The notes beneath the pieces were generated by a model, which worked only from the letters and a program-made list of their open reading frames with translations, had not been told where the DNA came from and did not search any database. The position numbers and the translations under genes were made by a program. DNA of 20,505 nt from DATEEG01 sp035525055 (GTDB lineage: Bacteria; Actinomycetota; Acidimicrobiia; Spongiisociales; ZC4RG35): positions 1 through 20,505 of the forward strand of contig DATLEZ010000001.1 in the NCBI GenBank assembly GCA_035525055.1. The letters are read 5' to 3'. This document shows positions 1-7,355 of this stretch, one piece after another; the first letter of the stretch is position 1, and each line of letters opens with the position of its first letter.

Positions 1-802
1 TCTCCTGGACGGCATCGCGGGCAGCGAAGAACCTGTCGCGCTCCGACTCGGCGTCGGCGATCCTGCCGGTGTTGGCGAGGGCCACCGTCCTGGCATAGCG
101 CATCAGCGCCATCGTCACGGTATAGAGTTCGGCGTCCTCCGGCAGCGGCTGTGCCAGGATGGCCTGCCACATCCCGAAGCGGATCAGCACGTGCTGCTTC
201 ATCGGAACGAAAGCCTCGAACCAGTCCGCCATCCTGCGGAGCAATGGCTCCGGCAGCGCCGCGATCAGCTCGTCCGCCGTCTGGAGCGCCGGGGTGGGCT
301 GGGCGAGGAACATCGCCCCGTAGATCTTGAAGTGGTAGTTGTGGCACCGGTAGACGGTGTAGAAGTTGTTCGGCCCCTCCCGCTCGACGAACTTGCCGAT
401 GATTACTTCGTCGCGATGGATCGGTTGGGCCAGGAGCCTTGGAAGTGTTCCTGCCGACCTCTCACTGCTGATCGCGTCGAAGCCGAAGGCGATTCCGAGG
501 AAAGGCCCCAGGAAGTTCATCAAGACGAAGATGAACGGAAACGGGACCGGAGGACTGTCGATGGTCAACAGGCGCAGGAAGATGCCCGGGACGCCCATGG
601 CTTGTGAAGCCACAGAGCGAATCCCGCCGGCGGCCGCGACCACCGTCGCCGCGGTGACGATGGCGAGGATCGCAGCCAGCACGAGAAATCGAATCGATCG
701 CAAATGATCGGCGAACTCCTTGCGGGCCACCACGCGCCACCCATGGCCGACGCCCACGTCGGCTAGGGCTACGGCGTGCATCGGGGCGGTTGCTTCAGAC
801 AC
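1..802 (-). CDS. ABC-2-type permease N-terminus fused in frame to a TPR-type protein (partial, probable chimera)
   Basis: This frame is open from GTG at 802 to the window edge, about 267 residues. The GTG overlaps the ATPase stop by 8 bases (GTGTCTGA), and an ATG eight codons in (781) is an alternative start. Residues 1-138 look like an ABC-2 permease: a cytoplasmic start (RVVARKEFADHLRS), a first membrane helix (about 28-48), a second hydrophobic stretch (FPFIFVLMNFLGPFLGIAFG), then SSERSAGTLPRLLAQPIHRDE and IIGKF, which normally lead into further helices. From residue 139 (base 388 downward) it instead reads VEREGPNNFYTVYRCHNYH, followed by helical-repeat sequence such as MKQHVLIRFGMWQAILAQPL, typical of an uncharacterised actinobacterial TPR protein. 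No membrane helices follow. The permease would be the membrane partner of the upstream ATPase, but this copy lacks most of its helices. Either recombination joined two truncated genes or the assembly is chimeric. Confidence 0.7.
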   Translation of the reverse strand, partial: MSEATAPMHAVALADVGVGHGWRVVARKEFADHLRSIRFLVLAAILAIVTAATVVAAAGGIRSVASQAMGVPGIFLRLLTIDSPPVPFPFIFVLMNFLGPFLGIAFGFDAISSERSAGTLPRLLAQPIHRDEVIIGKFVEREGPNNFYTVYRCHNYHFKIYGAMFLAQPTPALQTADELIAALPEPLLRRMADWFEAFVPMKQHVLIRFGMWQAILAQPLPEDAELYTVTMALMRYARTVALANTGRIADAESERDRFFAARDAVQE

Positions 803-1748
803 TGGCCGTTGCCTCCTCAGCGTGGAAATAGCGTCGATAGACCTCGTCCAGATCCTCCGACAAGCGGCGAACGCTCGTCAAAGGAAGGCCGGCTTCGACC
901 AGGCTCGAAACGAGCTTGTTGGTGCTTCCGTGATCGACCTCGATCAGATAGCTCCGCGGAAGCCGACCGGGTTTGAGGCTCCGCAGGAACTTCTGGTTGG
1001 CCAGCGCGGCCCGCACGGCGGCTTCGTCGGCGCCCACCGATATCTCGACCTCCTCGGGTCCCTTGCTGTCGGTCGCCAGTTCGTGGGGTGCTCCCTGGGC
1101 CACCACCCGGCCCTTCACAAAGATTGCCACCCGGTCGCAGACCGCCTGCACTTGGTGAAGAAGGTGGCTGGACAGGAGGATGGTGACTCCTTCGTCCTTG
1201 GCTAAGCGGCTGATCAACCCGAGAATCTCGGCCACGCCCTCGGGGTCAATAGCAGTCGTGGGCTCGTCGAGGATCAGGATCTCTGGTCGTTTGATCAAGG
1301 CGTCGGCAATCCCGAGCCGCTGCTTCATGCCTCGGGAATAGACCCCGACCGGCCGGTCGCCGGAATCGACAAGACCCACATCGACCAGCAGTGAGTCGAT
1401 GCGCCTGTCGGCCTCACCGCGGCTGAGGCGGTTGAGCTCGGCAGTGAACCGGAGGTTCTCCCGGCCCGTCAGATCGGGGTAGAACCCGACCGCATCGGGC
1501 AGGTACCCAACCCGGCTCTTCACCGCTAGCGGGTTGCGAGCGGGGTCCAGCCCCAGGACCTCGATGTCGCCTGACGTCGGCTCGACCATGCCCAGCAGCA
1601 TCAGGATGGTCGTGGTCTTGCCGGCCCCGTTGGGACCGAGCAGTCCAAACACCTCTCCCGGCGACGTGCGCAGGTCGAGGGTGTTGACCACCTTCGTTTC
1701 ACCGTACTGCTTGGTCAGCCGTCGGGTCAGAATGGTTGGGGCAGTCAT
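795..1748 (-). CDS. ABC transporter ATP-binding protein
   Basis: The product is 317 residues, normal for an ABC-2-type exporter ATPase with a C-terminal extension. Visible motifs are Walker A (GPNGAGKTT, about residues 39-47), a Q-loop region (LPDAVGF), the signature YSRGMKQRL in place of the usual LSGGQ (common in this subfamily), Walker B with catalytic Glu (LILDEPT) and the switch His (LLSSHLL). It hydrolyses ATP on the cytoplasmic face to drive a membrane partner. The ATG at 1748 follows the NEW3 gene stop by two bases and has GGAG just upstream, inside the end of that gene. The stop overlaps the permease start. The order NEW3 protein, ATPase, permease is consistent with one transcript. 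The substrate cannot be deduced. Confidence 0.95.
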   Translation of the reverse strand: MTAPTILTRRLTKQYGETKVVNTLDLRTSPGEVFGLLGPNGAGKTTTILMLLGMVEPTSGDIEVLGLDPARNPLAVKSRVGYLPDAVGFYPDLTGRENLRFTAELNRLSRGEADRRIDSLLVDVGLVDSGDRPVGVYSRGMKQRLGIADALIKRPEILILDEPTTAIDPEGVAEILGLISRLAKDEGVTILLSSHLLHQVQAVCDRVAIFVKGRVVAQGAPHELATDSKGPEEVEISVGADEAAVRAALANQKFLRSLKPGRLPRSYLIEVDHGSTNKLVSSLVEAGLPLTSVRRLSEDLDEVYRRYFHAEEATASV

Positions 1749-1750
1749 TC

Positions 1751-2917
1751 CTATCTCCGGCCGAAGCGACGGAACACCCAGGCAAGAGCGGCCAGGGTCA
1801 GGAGTATCAGGCCGATACCAACCAGGCCGCCGAACGCAGATGGACTGACGGTGGTCCTTACCTCCATCGATGCGTTGGCATCATCCGAAGACGCCCGAAA
1901 CGTGATCTGGTAGTCGCCGGCGATCGCCTCGGTGGAAGGGGTGATGGTGGCGTTGACTGTCGCGAAGTCGCCGGCCGCGATCGTCGGAATTAGCTCGGTG
2001 TCCCATGTGACCTCCCAGCCGGAGGGCGGAATGGAGTCGAGGGAGACCTGGACCAGATCTGCGGTCCCGGTGTTGAAGACGATCACGGGAAACTGGGTTG
2101 CCTGGCCGGCGGTGACGTCGGCGTTGAGCCTTTGGTCGGCCGTCGAGATCTGCATGTCGAAGCTGCCGGTGATCTGCACCTGCAGCGGAACCTCAGCATC
2201 GACGCCGCCTCCCCGGGCCACTACTCGAAGGTCATAGAGGCCTGCCACGGCGGTTGTGGACGGATTGGCGGTGACTGTGATTCTGGTGGTGGCGCCGGGG
2301 TCTATGGTGATGGCTGAGGCCTGTGTCTGGCTCTGGGGCCGGGCCTCGACGATCCATCCGATCGGTCCCTCGGCGGACAGTTCGAGCTGCACCTCGGCCG
2401 GACTGTCATTGCGGAGGTCGACCGGGAAGGTGAAGGTCTCACTGGACGGACCTCGCACCCCCGAATACTCGGGAGTCATGGTCACGGTTCCACCGGCCCC
2501 TCCTTGGACGACTACCTCGATGGCAAGGGTGACGGAACTTCCGGAACTATCGGCCGAAACCGTCAGGGGAAAGCTGCCGTCGGCGGTTCCGGTAGGAATG
2601 ATGACGCTGAGAGTCAGATCGGGAGCTTCGTCCGTTCCGGCCGTGACCTGATTCACCACGAAGCCTCCACCCCGGAAATTGGCGGTCCATCCGTCGGGCA
2701 CCCCATCGACCGAAAGGTCGACCGTGGTCGTGCTGGTCGCAGTGAGCAGCAAGTCGAACGAGGCCGTGTCGCCGGGCTCGACTGTGAGGCCCGGATAGGG
2801 CGTTGTCAGGGTCAGGCCGGTCTCCGTCTGGCCCGTATCAGTTTGGGCTGCCAGCGGGGTGGCGAGGGCGGACAGTACGGCAATAAAGAGCGCGACAGTC
2901 ACCGTCACCTTGCGCAT
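1751..2917 (-). CDS. Secreted, membrane-anchored NEW3-domain protein
   Basis: The product is 388 residues. A signal peptide (MRKVTVTVALFIAVLSALA, cleavage likely after TPLAAQ) is followed by about three Ig-like beta-sandwich repeats of NEW3 type, marked by the recurring pattern of P-x-GW (VPDGWTANF, GPIGWIVEA, PPSGWEVTW) and later G.Y.. strands (AGLYDLRVVA, AGDYQITFRA). A C-terminal helix (GLVGIGLILLTLAALAWVF) ends in RRFGRR, giving an extracellular protein held by one C-terminal span. An in-frame ATG lies eight codons upstream, but AGGAGG at 2927-2932 sits nine bases before the ATG at 2917, so 2917 is preferred. NEW3 proteins often precede an ABC ATPase/permease pair, as here. Function is unknown; it may be a binding or accessory subunit of the transporter. 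Confidence 0.88.
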   Translation of the reverse strand: MRKVTVTVALFIAVLSALATPLAAQTDTGQTETGLTLTTPYPGLTVEPGDTASFDLLLTATSTTTVDLSVDGVPDGWTANFRGGGFVVNQVTAGTDEAPDLTLSVIIPTGTADGSFPLTVSADSSGSSVTLAIEVVVQGGAGGTVTMTPEYSGVRGPSSETFTFPVDLRNDSPAEVQLELSAEGPIGWIVEARPQSQTQASAITIDPGATTRITVTANPSTTAVAGLYDLRVVARGGGVDAEVPLQVQITGSFDMQISTADQRLNADVTAGQATQFPVIVFNTGTADLVQVSLDSIPPSGWEVTWDTELIPTIAAGDFATVNATITPSTEAIAGDYQITFRASSDDANASMEVRTTVSPSAFGGLVGIGLILLTLAALAWVFRRFGRR

Positions 2918-2926
2918 GAATTCAAT

Positions 2927-2932
2927 CCTCCT
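2927..2932 (-). promoter_or_regulatory. Ribosome binding site that decides the NEW3 start
   Basis: AGGAGG on the minus strand lies nine bases before ATG 2917. It falls inside the longer reading frame that begins at 2941, so it argues for the shorter start that exposes a clean signal peptide. Confidence 0.8.
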
Positions 2933-2940
2933 GGGCTTCA

Positions 2941-3139
2941 TGGAGGGCCTCGTTCTAGGCCCCCCAACGGAGCAATGGTAGATGCGACGCCTAAAGGCGT
3001 CGTAAATCGGCCCGTTTCCCCTGTGTCCGGCCCGCGAGATCCCCTTGTGAGTCCGCGGACTTCGATCCTGCGGACTAGACCGTGCGGATGACCGACAATG
3101 GTGTGCAGGCCTCGAGCAGACAGTCGATAACTCTCCATA
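2941..3139. other. Intergenic region with three small hairpins
   Basis: This gap separates the minus-strand ABC operon from a plus-strand small gene, so it should hold divergent promoters. It contains GGGCCT/AGGCCC (2945-2950 with 2957-2962), CGACGCC-TAAA-GGCGTCG (2985-3002, seven pairs) and AGTCCGC/GCGGACT (3050-3056 with 3070-3076). None is followed by a T-run. They could be operators or leader structure. I see no confident -10/-35 pair. Confidence 0.4.
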
Positions 3140-3454
3140 GTGAAAGAGTGTTTCGTCGAAGTCAGTCCGGCCAAACCACGATTCGTCCGCTTTCTTTTGC
3201 CGGCGGTTGTTTTTGGCATCGTGCTCATTGTCATGATCCCGGCCGAGGCCGACACGCCGGCGGAGGCGGACTCCGGTGCCACCACCAACCTCGAGAGTGG
3301 TCCGGCCTTCGGCTCGGTTGAGGTCGACGACCTCACGCAGGTTCCGTTCATAGCGATAGCGGTCGCTCTGGCTCTCTCGGTCGGGCTGGTCATGTCATCG
3401 CTGGGACCCCGCGGTCTTGCGGTATTGACTGCGATCGGCGATCGCGGTCGTTGA
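3140..3454 (+). CDS. Small two-helix membrane protein, hypothetical
   Basis: The frame gives 104 residues from GTG 3140. Two hydrophobic stretches are clear: FVRFLLPAVVFGIVLIVMI (about 15-33) and FIAIAVALALSVGLVM (about 69-85). Between them is an acidic segment (AEADTPAEADSGATTNLESG) that would lie outside the cell if the termini are inside. There is no good Shine-Dalgarno before the GTG, so the start is uncertain. No family is recognised. The two well-formed helices and the acidic linker make chance coding less likely. It stands alone, with 220 bases before it and 350 after. Confidence 0.5.
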   Translation: MKECFVEVSPAKPRFVRFLLPAVVFGIVLIVMIPAEADTPAEADSGATTNLESGPAFGSVEVDDLTQVPFIAIAVALALSVGLVMSSLGPRGLAVLTAIGDRGR

Positions 3455-3576
3455 TTCGGTTGCCGGGATGGTCGACTGACACTTGCCCTTCTCCATTCCC
3501 GACGTCGGTGACTAGTCATAGGGAGGCAAACACTTTCCATCCAGCTGAAATCCCGGCGCTCGCCGATAGATTGAAC

Positions 3577-3732
3577 ATGGACTTCATTACCGCTCTCTTG
3601 GAAGTGCTGATCCCGAGTCGGGTTGCCAGGGCCGAAACCGAGTCGCTCCGCCTTGGTCTTCACAGGCTGGCCGCCGTCCCATCGGTTGTGACGGCAAGGC
3701 CTGCCGAGCGGATGGTCCTTTCCGAGAGCTAG
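3577..3732 (+). CDS. Possible 51-residue small protein
   Basis: Within the otherwise gene-free 3455-3805 stretch, an ATG at 3577 opens a 51-residue frame beginning MDFITALLEVLIPSRVARAE, an amphipathic helix-like start followed by a basic tail. A TAGATT hexamer at 3567-3572 is a weak -10 candidate. There is no ribosome site and no recognised homology. It may be chance. Confidence 0.2.
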   Translation: MDFITALLEVLIPSRVARAETESLRLGLHRLAAVPSVVTARPAERMVLSES

Positions 3733-3805
3733 GCGGCACTCCCGGGGCGCGGATTTGAGTCGGGGTGGGCCAAGCGGATGTTGAAACAATGGGAGGTGGG
3801 CATGA

Positions 3806-4165
3806 ATGGTGGACATCAGTATCGATTTGCAAAAGGACCCGGAGCGTCCTGAAGCAATCGAGTTGGTGCGAGGCTGGGTTGCCGCCTACCTCGTCTCGTC
3901 ACGAGACAGCGCCTCGGGTGAGGAACTGGCGACCTACATAGCCGCCAACGCCTCGATGCTCACCGATCGCCGTGAAGTCGAGACCCTGAAGGTCCTTCTC
4001 CATGCGATCGACTATTCGGCCCAGACGATGAGGCACCTGCTCGGCATGTGCGCGTACGTGTCGGCCGAGCGCGACGGCGAGGATCCGCAGGACGTCGATC
4101 TCTTTGTTCGGCTTCGCGAAGCCATTTGGGATGGCACCAATGGACTCGACCCCTCCGAGGTTTGA
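3806..4165 (+). CDS. Hypothetical 119-residue cytoplasmic protein
   Basis: The start ATG at 3806 has GGAGG at 3792-3796 at normal spacing, so translation is well supported. The protein is acidic, soluble and predicted largely helical (EAIELVRGWVAAYLV, REVETLKVLLHAIDYSAQTM, DVDLFVRLREAIWDG), with no signal peptide or membrane helix. I do not recognise a family. It ends 78 bases before the acetyltransferase on the same strand and could be co-transcribed with it. Nothing suggests a specific role. Confidence 0.65.
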   Translation: MVDISIDLQKDPERPEAIELVRGWVAAYLVSSRDSASGEELATYIAANASMLTDRREVETLKVLLHAIDYSAQTMRHLLGMCAYVSAERDGEDPQDVDLFVRLREAIWDGTNGLDPSEV

Positions 4166-4243
4166 CCCCCTGGACCAGTTCTGGCGCGATGTCATGGGGC
4201 TACGGGAGCCATCGCGGCGCGCCAAACGGTTCGTAGAGTCACG

Positions 4244-5109
4244 ATGATGAGGCTCGAAGTGCGGGCGGCGGACAAGATCAGGGATCTCGCCAAGATGCAG
4301 GCGATCGCCTCTCAGGCCCTGGCGTCTGGTGACGCCCGATGCTCGATTCACCCTGGCGACCTTGCTTGGTGGGTCCATCATGAGGACCCTCGACTAGCCG
4401 ACTCCACGACCTACTGGCTGATGGGCGACAGTGGCTTTGCGGTTCTGGTCGAAGGCAAGGACATCAACGCCCTCACCGTCCCCGGCGGGGATCTCGTCGG
4501 CTTGATCGAATGGAGCCGGCAGCGCCTCGATGATCAAGCCGAGGTGGGTTCCGTTTCGGAGGCGGACACCGAACTGGTGAGCTACCTGCCAGCAAGCGGT
4601 TTCGAGCCGTCGTCGTACATGCTCAATTTCGAAATGGATCTCACCGATGGTGAAGTTCCAACTCCCGATTTAGGCCACGGTTGGGAACTTCGCCATGTCC
4701 GGGACGAAGAAGAGGCGAACAACCGTCGTGAGGCATCGCATCGGGCTTTCGCCTCGAAGATGGACCCGCAAGCGCATCTCGATCGCTATCTGCGCTTCAT
4801 GCGATCGCCGGTTTACGACTACGAACGCGATCTGGTGGCGGTCGCACCCGACGGAAGAATCGCCGCATTCATGGTGTGGTGGCCGGATCCGTCGGGGATC
4901 GCCCTGGTCGACCCCTTCGGCACCCACCCCGAGTTCCATCGACAGGAGTAGGTAGGGCACTGCTCAAGTTCGGGTTGGCGCGTATGAAGGCGGCCGGCAT
5001 GCGAACCGTTCGTGTGTGTACCGACGAATCACGCGAGGTAGCGGTCGCTTTCTATGCGAGTGTCGGTTTTGGACAAGGTCCGCGCCTGGGTTCGTGGCGT
5101 CCTCGATGA
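4244..5109 (+). pseudogene. GNAT-family N-acetyltransferase with a single-base frameshift
   Basis: The first frame runs from ATG 4244 (or 4247) to TAG 4949-4951 and gives 235 residues. The continuation lies in the next frame to TGA at 5107-5109. Joined, it would be about 287 residues, with an N-terminal degenerate half and a C-terminal GNAT domain. The break falls at GTHPEFHRQ|GVGRALLKFGLARMK, that is inside motif A, the RQGVGRA loop that holds the acetyl-CoA pyrophosphate. One extra G in the run at 4945-4946 would restore CAG GGA GTA. Downstream motifs (VRVCTDESREVAVAFYASVGF) are typical GNAT. As written, the protein would lack cofactor binding. A homopolymer sequencing error would make the gene intact. 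The substrate is unknown. Confidence 0.8.
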
Positions 5110-5125
5110 ACGCGGTTGGCGCGGA

Positions 5126-5797
5126 TCATCGGCTGTCGTCAAGCTCACCGAGCTCGCGATAACCTCGCTCCTCGGCCCTCATCCGTCCCAATGCTTCCCG
5201 GAGGGCGAGCGCGGCCTGGTTGTCGCTGTCCAAGGCAGCGGTGCGTCGGTCGACTGCAGCATCCACCAGCCCGACCAGGAGGTCGGTCAGCTCGTCTACC
5301 TGCTCCCGCAGCCGGGCTGACGGGCGGCCTCCCAGTTCCTGGTTGGTGGCGTCAGCCGCCAAGAGATGAATCACCTCTACGATCCGTTGGTCGATGCCGG
5401 CAAGGGCTCTGTCGTCGATGACGCCGTCGGCGACCAGGCCCTTCGCCTGTTCGTTGGCCGCTATCAGGCGGCGGTAGCTGGGGCGCAACTCGGCGGGGAT
5501 CTCGGGTCTGGGTTGTTCGGCCTTGGGCTGCTCGGCCGTTGAGGGCCTTCGCATCAGGTACAGGATCGCGGCTGGAAGCAGAGCCGCCATTGCACTGGCG
5601 ATTCCACCGATCACAGCTCCCGCCCCGGTGTTGTCGGTGAACACATTCCAGGTAACCAACCCCCAAAAACCTGCCCATGCGACAGAGGCGACAGCGACAA
5701 AACCGAAAAGCCTCTCCCGGATCGAATTGGCGTGACTTCGAAGGCGTGACCGGCGGGATGACATGCGCGGCAAGCTTGGCAGGCCCACCACACCCAT
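5126..5797 (-). CDS. Two-helix membrane protein with cytoplasmic helical domain, hypothetical
   Basis: The product is 223 residues. After a basic N-terminus (MSSRRSRLRSHANSIRERL) there are two membrane helices, about 31-51 (FGFVAVASVAWAGFWGLVTW) and 60-82 (AVIGGIASAMAALLPAAILYL), joined by a short polar loop (NVFTDNTGAG). A Glu/Pro-rich linker (AEQPKAEQPRPE) leads to a soluble helical domain (about 105-223) that may form coiled coils. The start at 5797 is the longest; ATG at 5764 is an alternative. The gene converges on the frameshifted acetyltransferase 16 bases away. I recognise no family. The topology suggests a small membrane-tethered helical domain facing the cytoplasm. Confidence 0.7.
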   Translation of the reverse strand: MGVVGLPSLPRMSSRRSRLRSHANSIRERLFGFVAVASVAWAGFWGLVTWNVFTDNTGAGAVIGGIASAMAALLPAAILYLMRRPSTAEQPKAEQPRPEIPAELRPSYRRLIAANEQAKGLVADGVIDDRALAGIDQRIVEVIHLLAADATNQELGGRPSARLREQVDELTDLLVGLVDAAVDRRTAALDSDNQAALALREALGRMRAEERGYRELGELDDSR

Positions 5798-5839
5798 GTC
5801 CAGAGTGCTTTCCGGGTAGCTAGAGGCGAAGCGCCTTTC

Positions 5840-6235
5840 CTACGGCAGCGCGTCGATCGACGCGGTGGTGACAAGTCCCTCGACGCTACGTGCCAGTTCC
5901 GCATCCATGGTTACGAAGGCGTCGGCTTGCAGCTGAGTGAGTGCAACGTATTCGGCGTTGAAGGTCGAGGCCCATCCCAACTTGCTCGCCAGGTCCCAGG
6001 CCCTTCCCCTGAGCACGGCGTCGCCGAGGAGCCTGATCTTCATCTTCCCAATACGAGCGAGGTGTTCTCGGGCGAGGTCGGCCGGGATCTCGCCGCGCTG
6101 AACGGCCTCGTGCAGGGCCGACAATGTTTGAGATCGAAGGAGCGTCGGCGCGAGAAGCTCGTGTTTATCCGAGACCTCGATCCCTGCGCTGACCAGGTGA
6201 AGAACTGCCCCGGCGTCGACTACAAACCTGGTCAT
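5840..6235 (-). CDS. PIN-domain protein, VapC-like, without a visible antitoxin
   Basis: The product is 131 residues, the usual PIN length. PIN domains are metal-dependent ribonucleases with four acidic residues. Visible here are D7 (FVVDAGAVLHL), E95 (FNAEYVAL) and D111 (FVTMDAEL). At position 93, where relatives usually carry Asp, there is Asn (TFNAEY), and the second acidic site falls in LRSQTLSALH with Gln. Catalysis may therefore be altered. ATG 6235 is chosen over an upstream in-frame start because GAGGT lies about six bases before it and the protein then begins directly with the first beta strand. No small antitoxin-like gene is adjacent on this strand, and its neighbour is divergent. 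It could be a lone PIN protein or have its partner elsewhere. Confidence 0.8.
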   Translation of the reverse strand: MTRFVVDAGAVLHLVSAGIEVSDKHELLAPTLLRSQTLSALHEAVQRGEIPADLAREHLARIGKMKIRLLGDAVLRGRAWDLASKLGWASTFNAEYVALTQLQADAFVTMDAELARSVEGLVTTASIDALP

Positions 6236-6248
6236 CGGATACCTCACA

Positions 6249-6268
6249 TTGGAGAAGGAACGCTCCAA
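6249..6268. promoter_or_regulatory. Inverted repeat between the PIN and DUF2255 genes
   Basis: TTGGAG and CTCCAA form perfect six-base arms separated by eight bases, in the 82-base gap between divergent genes. The position fits an operator acting on both. The binding protein is unknown. Confidence 0.35.
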
Positions 6269-6317
6269 CACTACGGTGGCCTATCAGCGTGTGGGACCTG
6301 GGAAAGGAGACCCCGCG

Positions 6318-6697
6318 ATGACAACATGGACCACCGAAGACCCGAGCCGTGTCGGCGAGGCTGAGGAGATCAAGCTCGCAACCGCCCGCCCCGACGGCTC
6401 GCTTCGCCCGTATGTGACCATGTGGGTGGTCCGAGCAGACGACGAGCTTTATGTCCGCTCGGCCTACGGTCCGGACAATCCCTGGTTTCGCCGCGCCAAG
6501 GCCAGCGGCGTTGGCACATCCGGGCCGTCGGCCTCGAACGAGACGTCACCTTCTTCGAGCCCTCCCCGGGCGTGCACGCCGCCATCGATGCCGCCTACCA
6601 CGCCGAATACGACCGATATGGCCCCAAGATCGTCGGCACTGTCGTCGGTCCCCAAACCGAGGCCGTAACTATCCGCCTCCTTCCCAGAACGCCCTGA
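6318..6697 (+). pseudogene. DUF2255-family protein with a single-base frameshift
   Basis: ATG 6318 follows AAAGGAGA at good spacing. The first frame reads WTTEDPSRVGEAEEIKLATA, then VTMWVVRADDELYVRSAYG and WFRRAKASGVG, the pattern of DUF2255 (a small beta-barrel related in shape to flavin-binding PNPOx proteins). It then becomes nonsense, while the next frame continues HIRAVGLERDVTFFEP, IDAAYHAEYDRYGPKIV and VTIRLLP to TGA at 6695-6697. One missing G near 6513-6514 accounts for the break. Repaired, the protein would be about 126 residues, the family's usual size. The biochemical role of DUF2255 is unknown. Confidence 0.8.
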
Positions 6698-6712
6698 CAC
6701 TCCGAAGCCCAG

Positions 6713-7291
6713 CTACCCGAGCTTCGAGAGGAACTCGAGGACACGACTGGTCATGAGCTCGGTCGCGGCCCGGTCGTACGAGGGCAGTGAAGAGTCTGCG
6801 AACAAATGGACGTTGCCGGGATAGAGGAAGAGTTCTGCCTGCTCAGTGGAGTCGACGAGGGCCCGCGCGGCATCGAGGTCGCCCTCCTCGGCGAAAATCG
6901 GGTCGGCGTCCATTCCGTGTACCTGGACCGGGACGCCCGCGGGCCATTCGGCCCCGAATTCGTTGACGGGGAGGCAGGAATAGAAGAACAGCGCTCCCCG
7001 CGCACCCGGTCGAGTTTGGGCCAGCTTTTGGGCGGGCATCACGCCCATCGAGAAGCCCGCGTAGACCAGGTCCGTCCCTATGGACTCGGCCGCTGCTACT
7101 CCGCGGTCGAGGATGGTGCCGAACCCGACTGCTCCGGCGTGGGCCACGCCCTCCTCGAGGGTCGGGAAGGTTCGGCCGTCGAAGAGGTCGGGGGTGTGCA
7201 CCGTGTGTCCCCCTGCCCGCAACACGTCGGCGAAGGCATTAACCCCGGGCGTAAGTCCCTGAACGTGGTGGAACAACAAGATCTCGGCCAT
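6713..7291 (-). CDS. Dienelactone hydrolase family alpha/beta hydrolase
   Basis: The product is 192 residues, small for an alpha/beta hydrolase but usual for this branch. The nucleophile elbow is GFSMG with Ser81, where classical dienelactone hydrolases carry Cys. Asp128 or Asp130 (HGMDADP) and His162 (GNVHLFAD) complete a plausible triad. The N-terminus MAEILLFHHVQGLTPG is the first strand and oxyanion loop. The frame could start further upstream, but GGAGAG just before ATG 7291 and family alignment favour this start. The enzyme is cytoplasmic, with no signal peptide, and would hydrolyse an ester or lactone of unknown identity. It is divergent from an ArsR-like regulator with a palindrome between them, which suggests local regulation. 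Confidence 0.88.
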   Translation of the reverse strand: MAEILLFHHVQGLTPGVNAFADVLRAGGHTVHTPDLFDGRTFPTLEEGVAHAGAVGFGTILDRGVAAAESIGTDLVYAGFSMGVMPAQKLAQTRPGARGALFFYSCLPVNEFGAEWPAGVPVQVHGMDADPIFAEEGDLDAARALVDSTEQAELFLYPGNVHLFADSSLPSYDRAATELMTSRVLEFLSKLG

Positions 7292-7313
7292 CGTCTCTCC
7301 TTGTGCGTAATGA

Positions 7314-7327
7314 TCCAAAAATTTGGA
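7314..7327. promoter_or_regulatory. Palindrome in the hydrolase/regulator divergent promoter
   Basis: TCCAAA-AA-TTTGGA is a perfect inverted repeat with six-base arms, 22 bases before the hydrolase ATG and 28 before the regulator ATG. It is AT-rich in a GC-rich setting, as expected for an operator overlapping promoters. The adjacent winged-helix protein is the obvious candidate ligand, by inference. Confidence 0.5.
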
Positions 7328-7355
7328 ACAATCGGAAACGTTAGTCTGATACGTC

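Noticed and set aside
191..707. Plus-strand frames over the ABC permease/TPR gene
   Set aside because: They are antisense shadows; the minus strand carries recognisable permease and TPR sequence.
2938..3816. Long minus-strand reading frame of 292 codons between the NEW3 gene and the 119-residue gene
   Set aside because: The translation is Arg/Ser/Pro-rich low-complexity with no fold pattern, lacks a ribosome site and overlaps the better-supported small membrane protein in the other direction.
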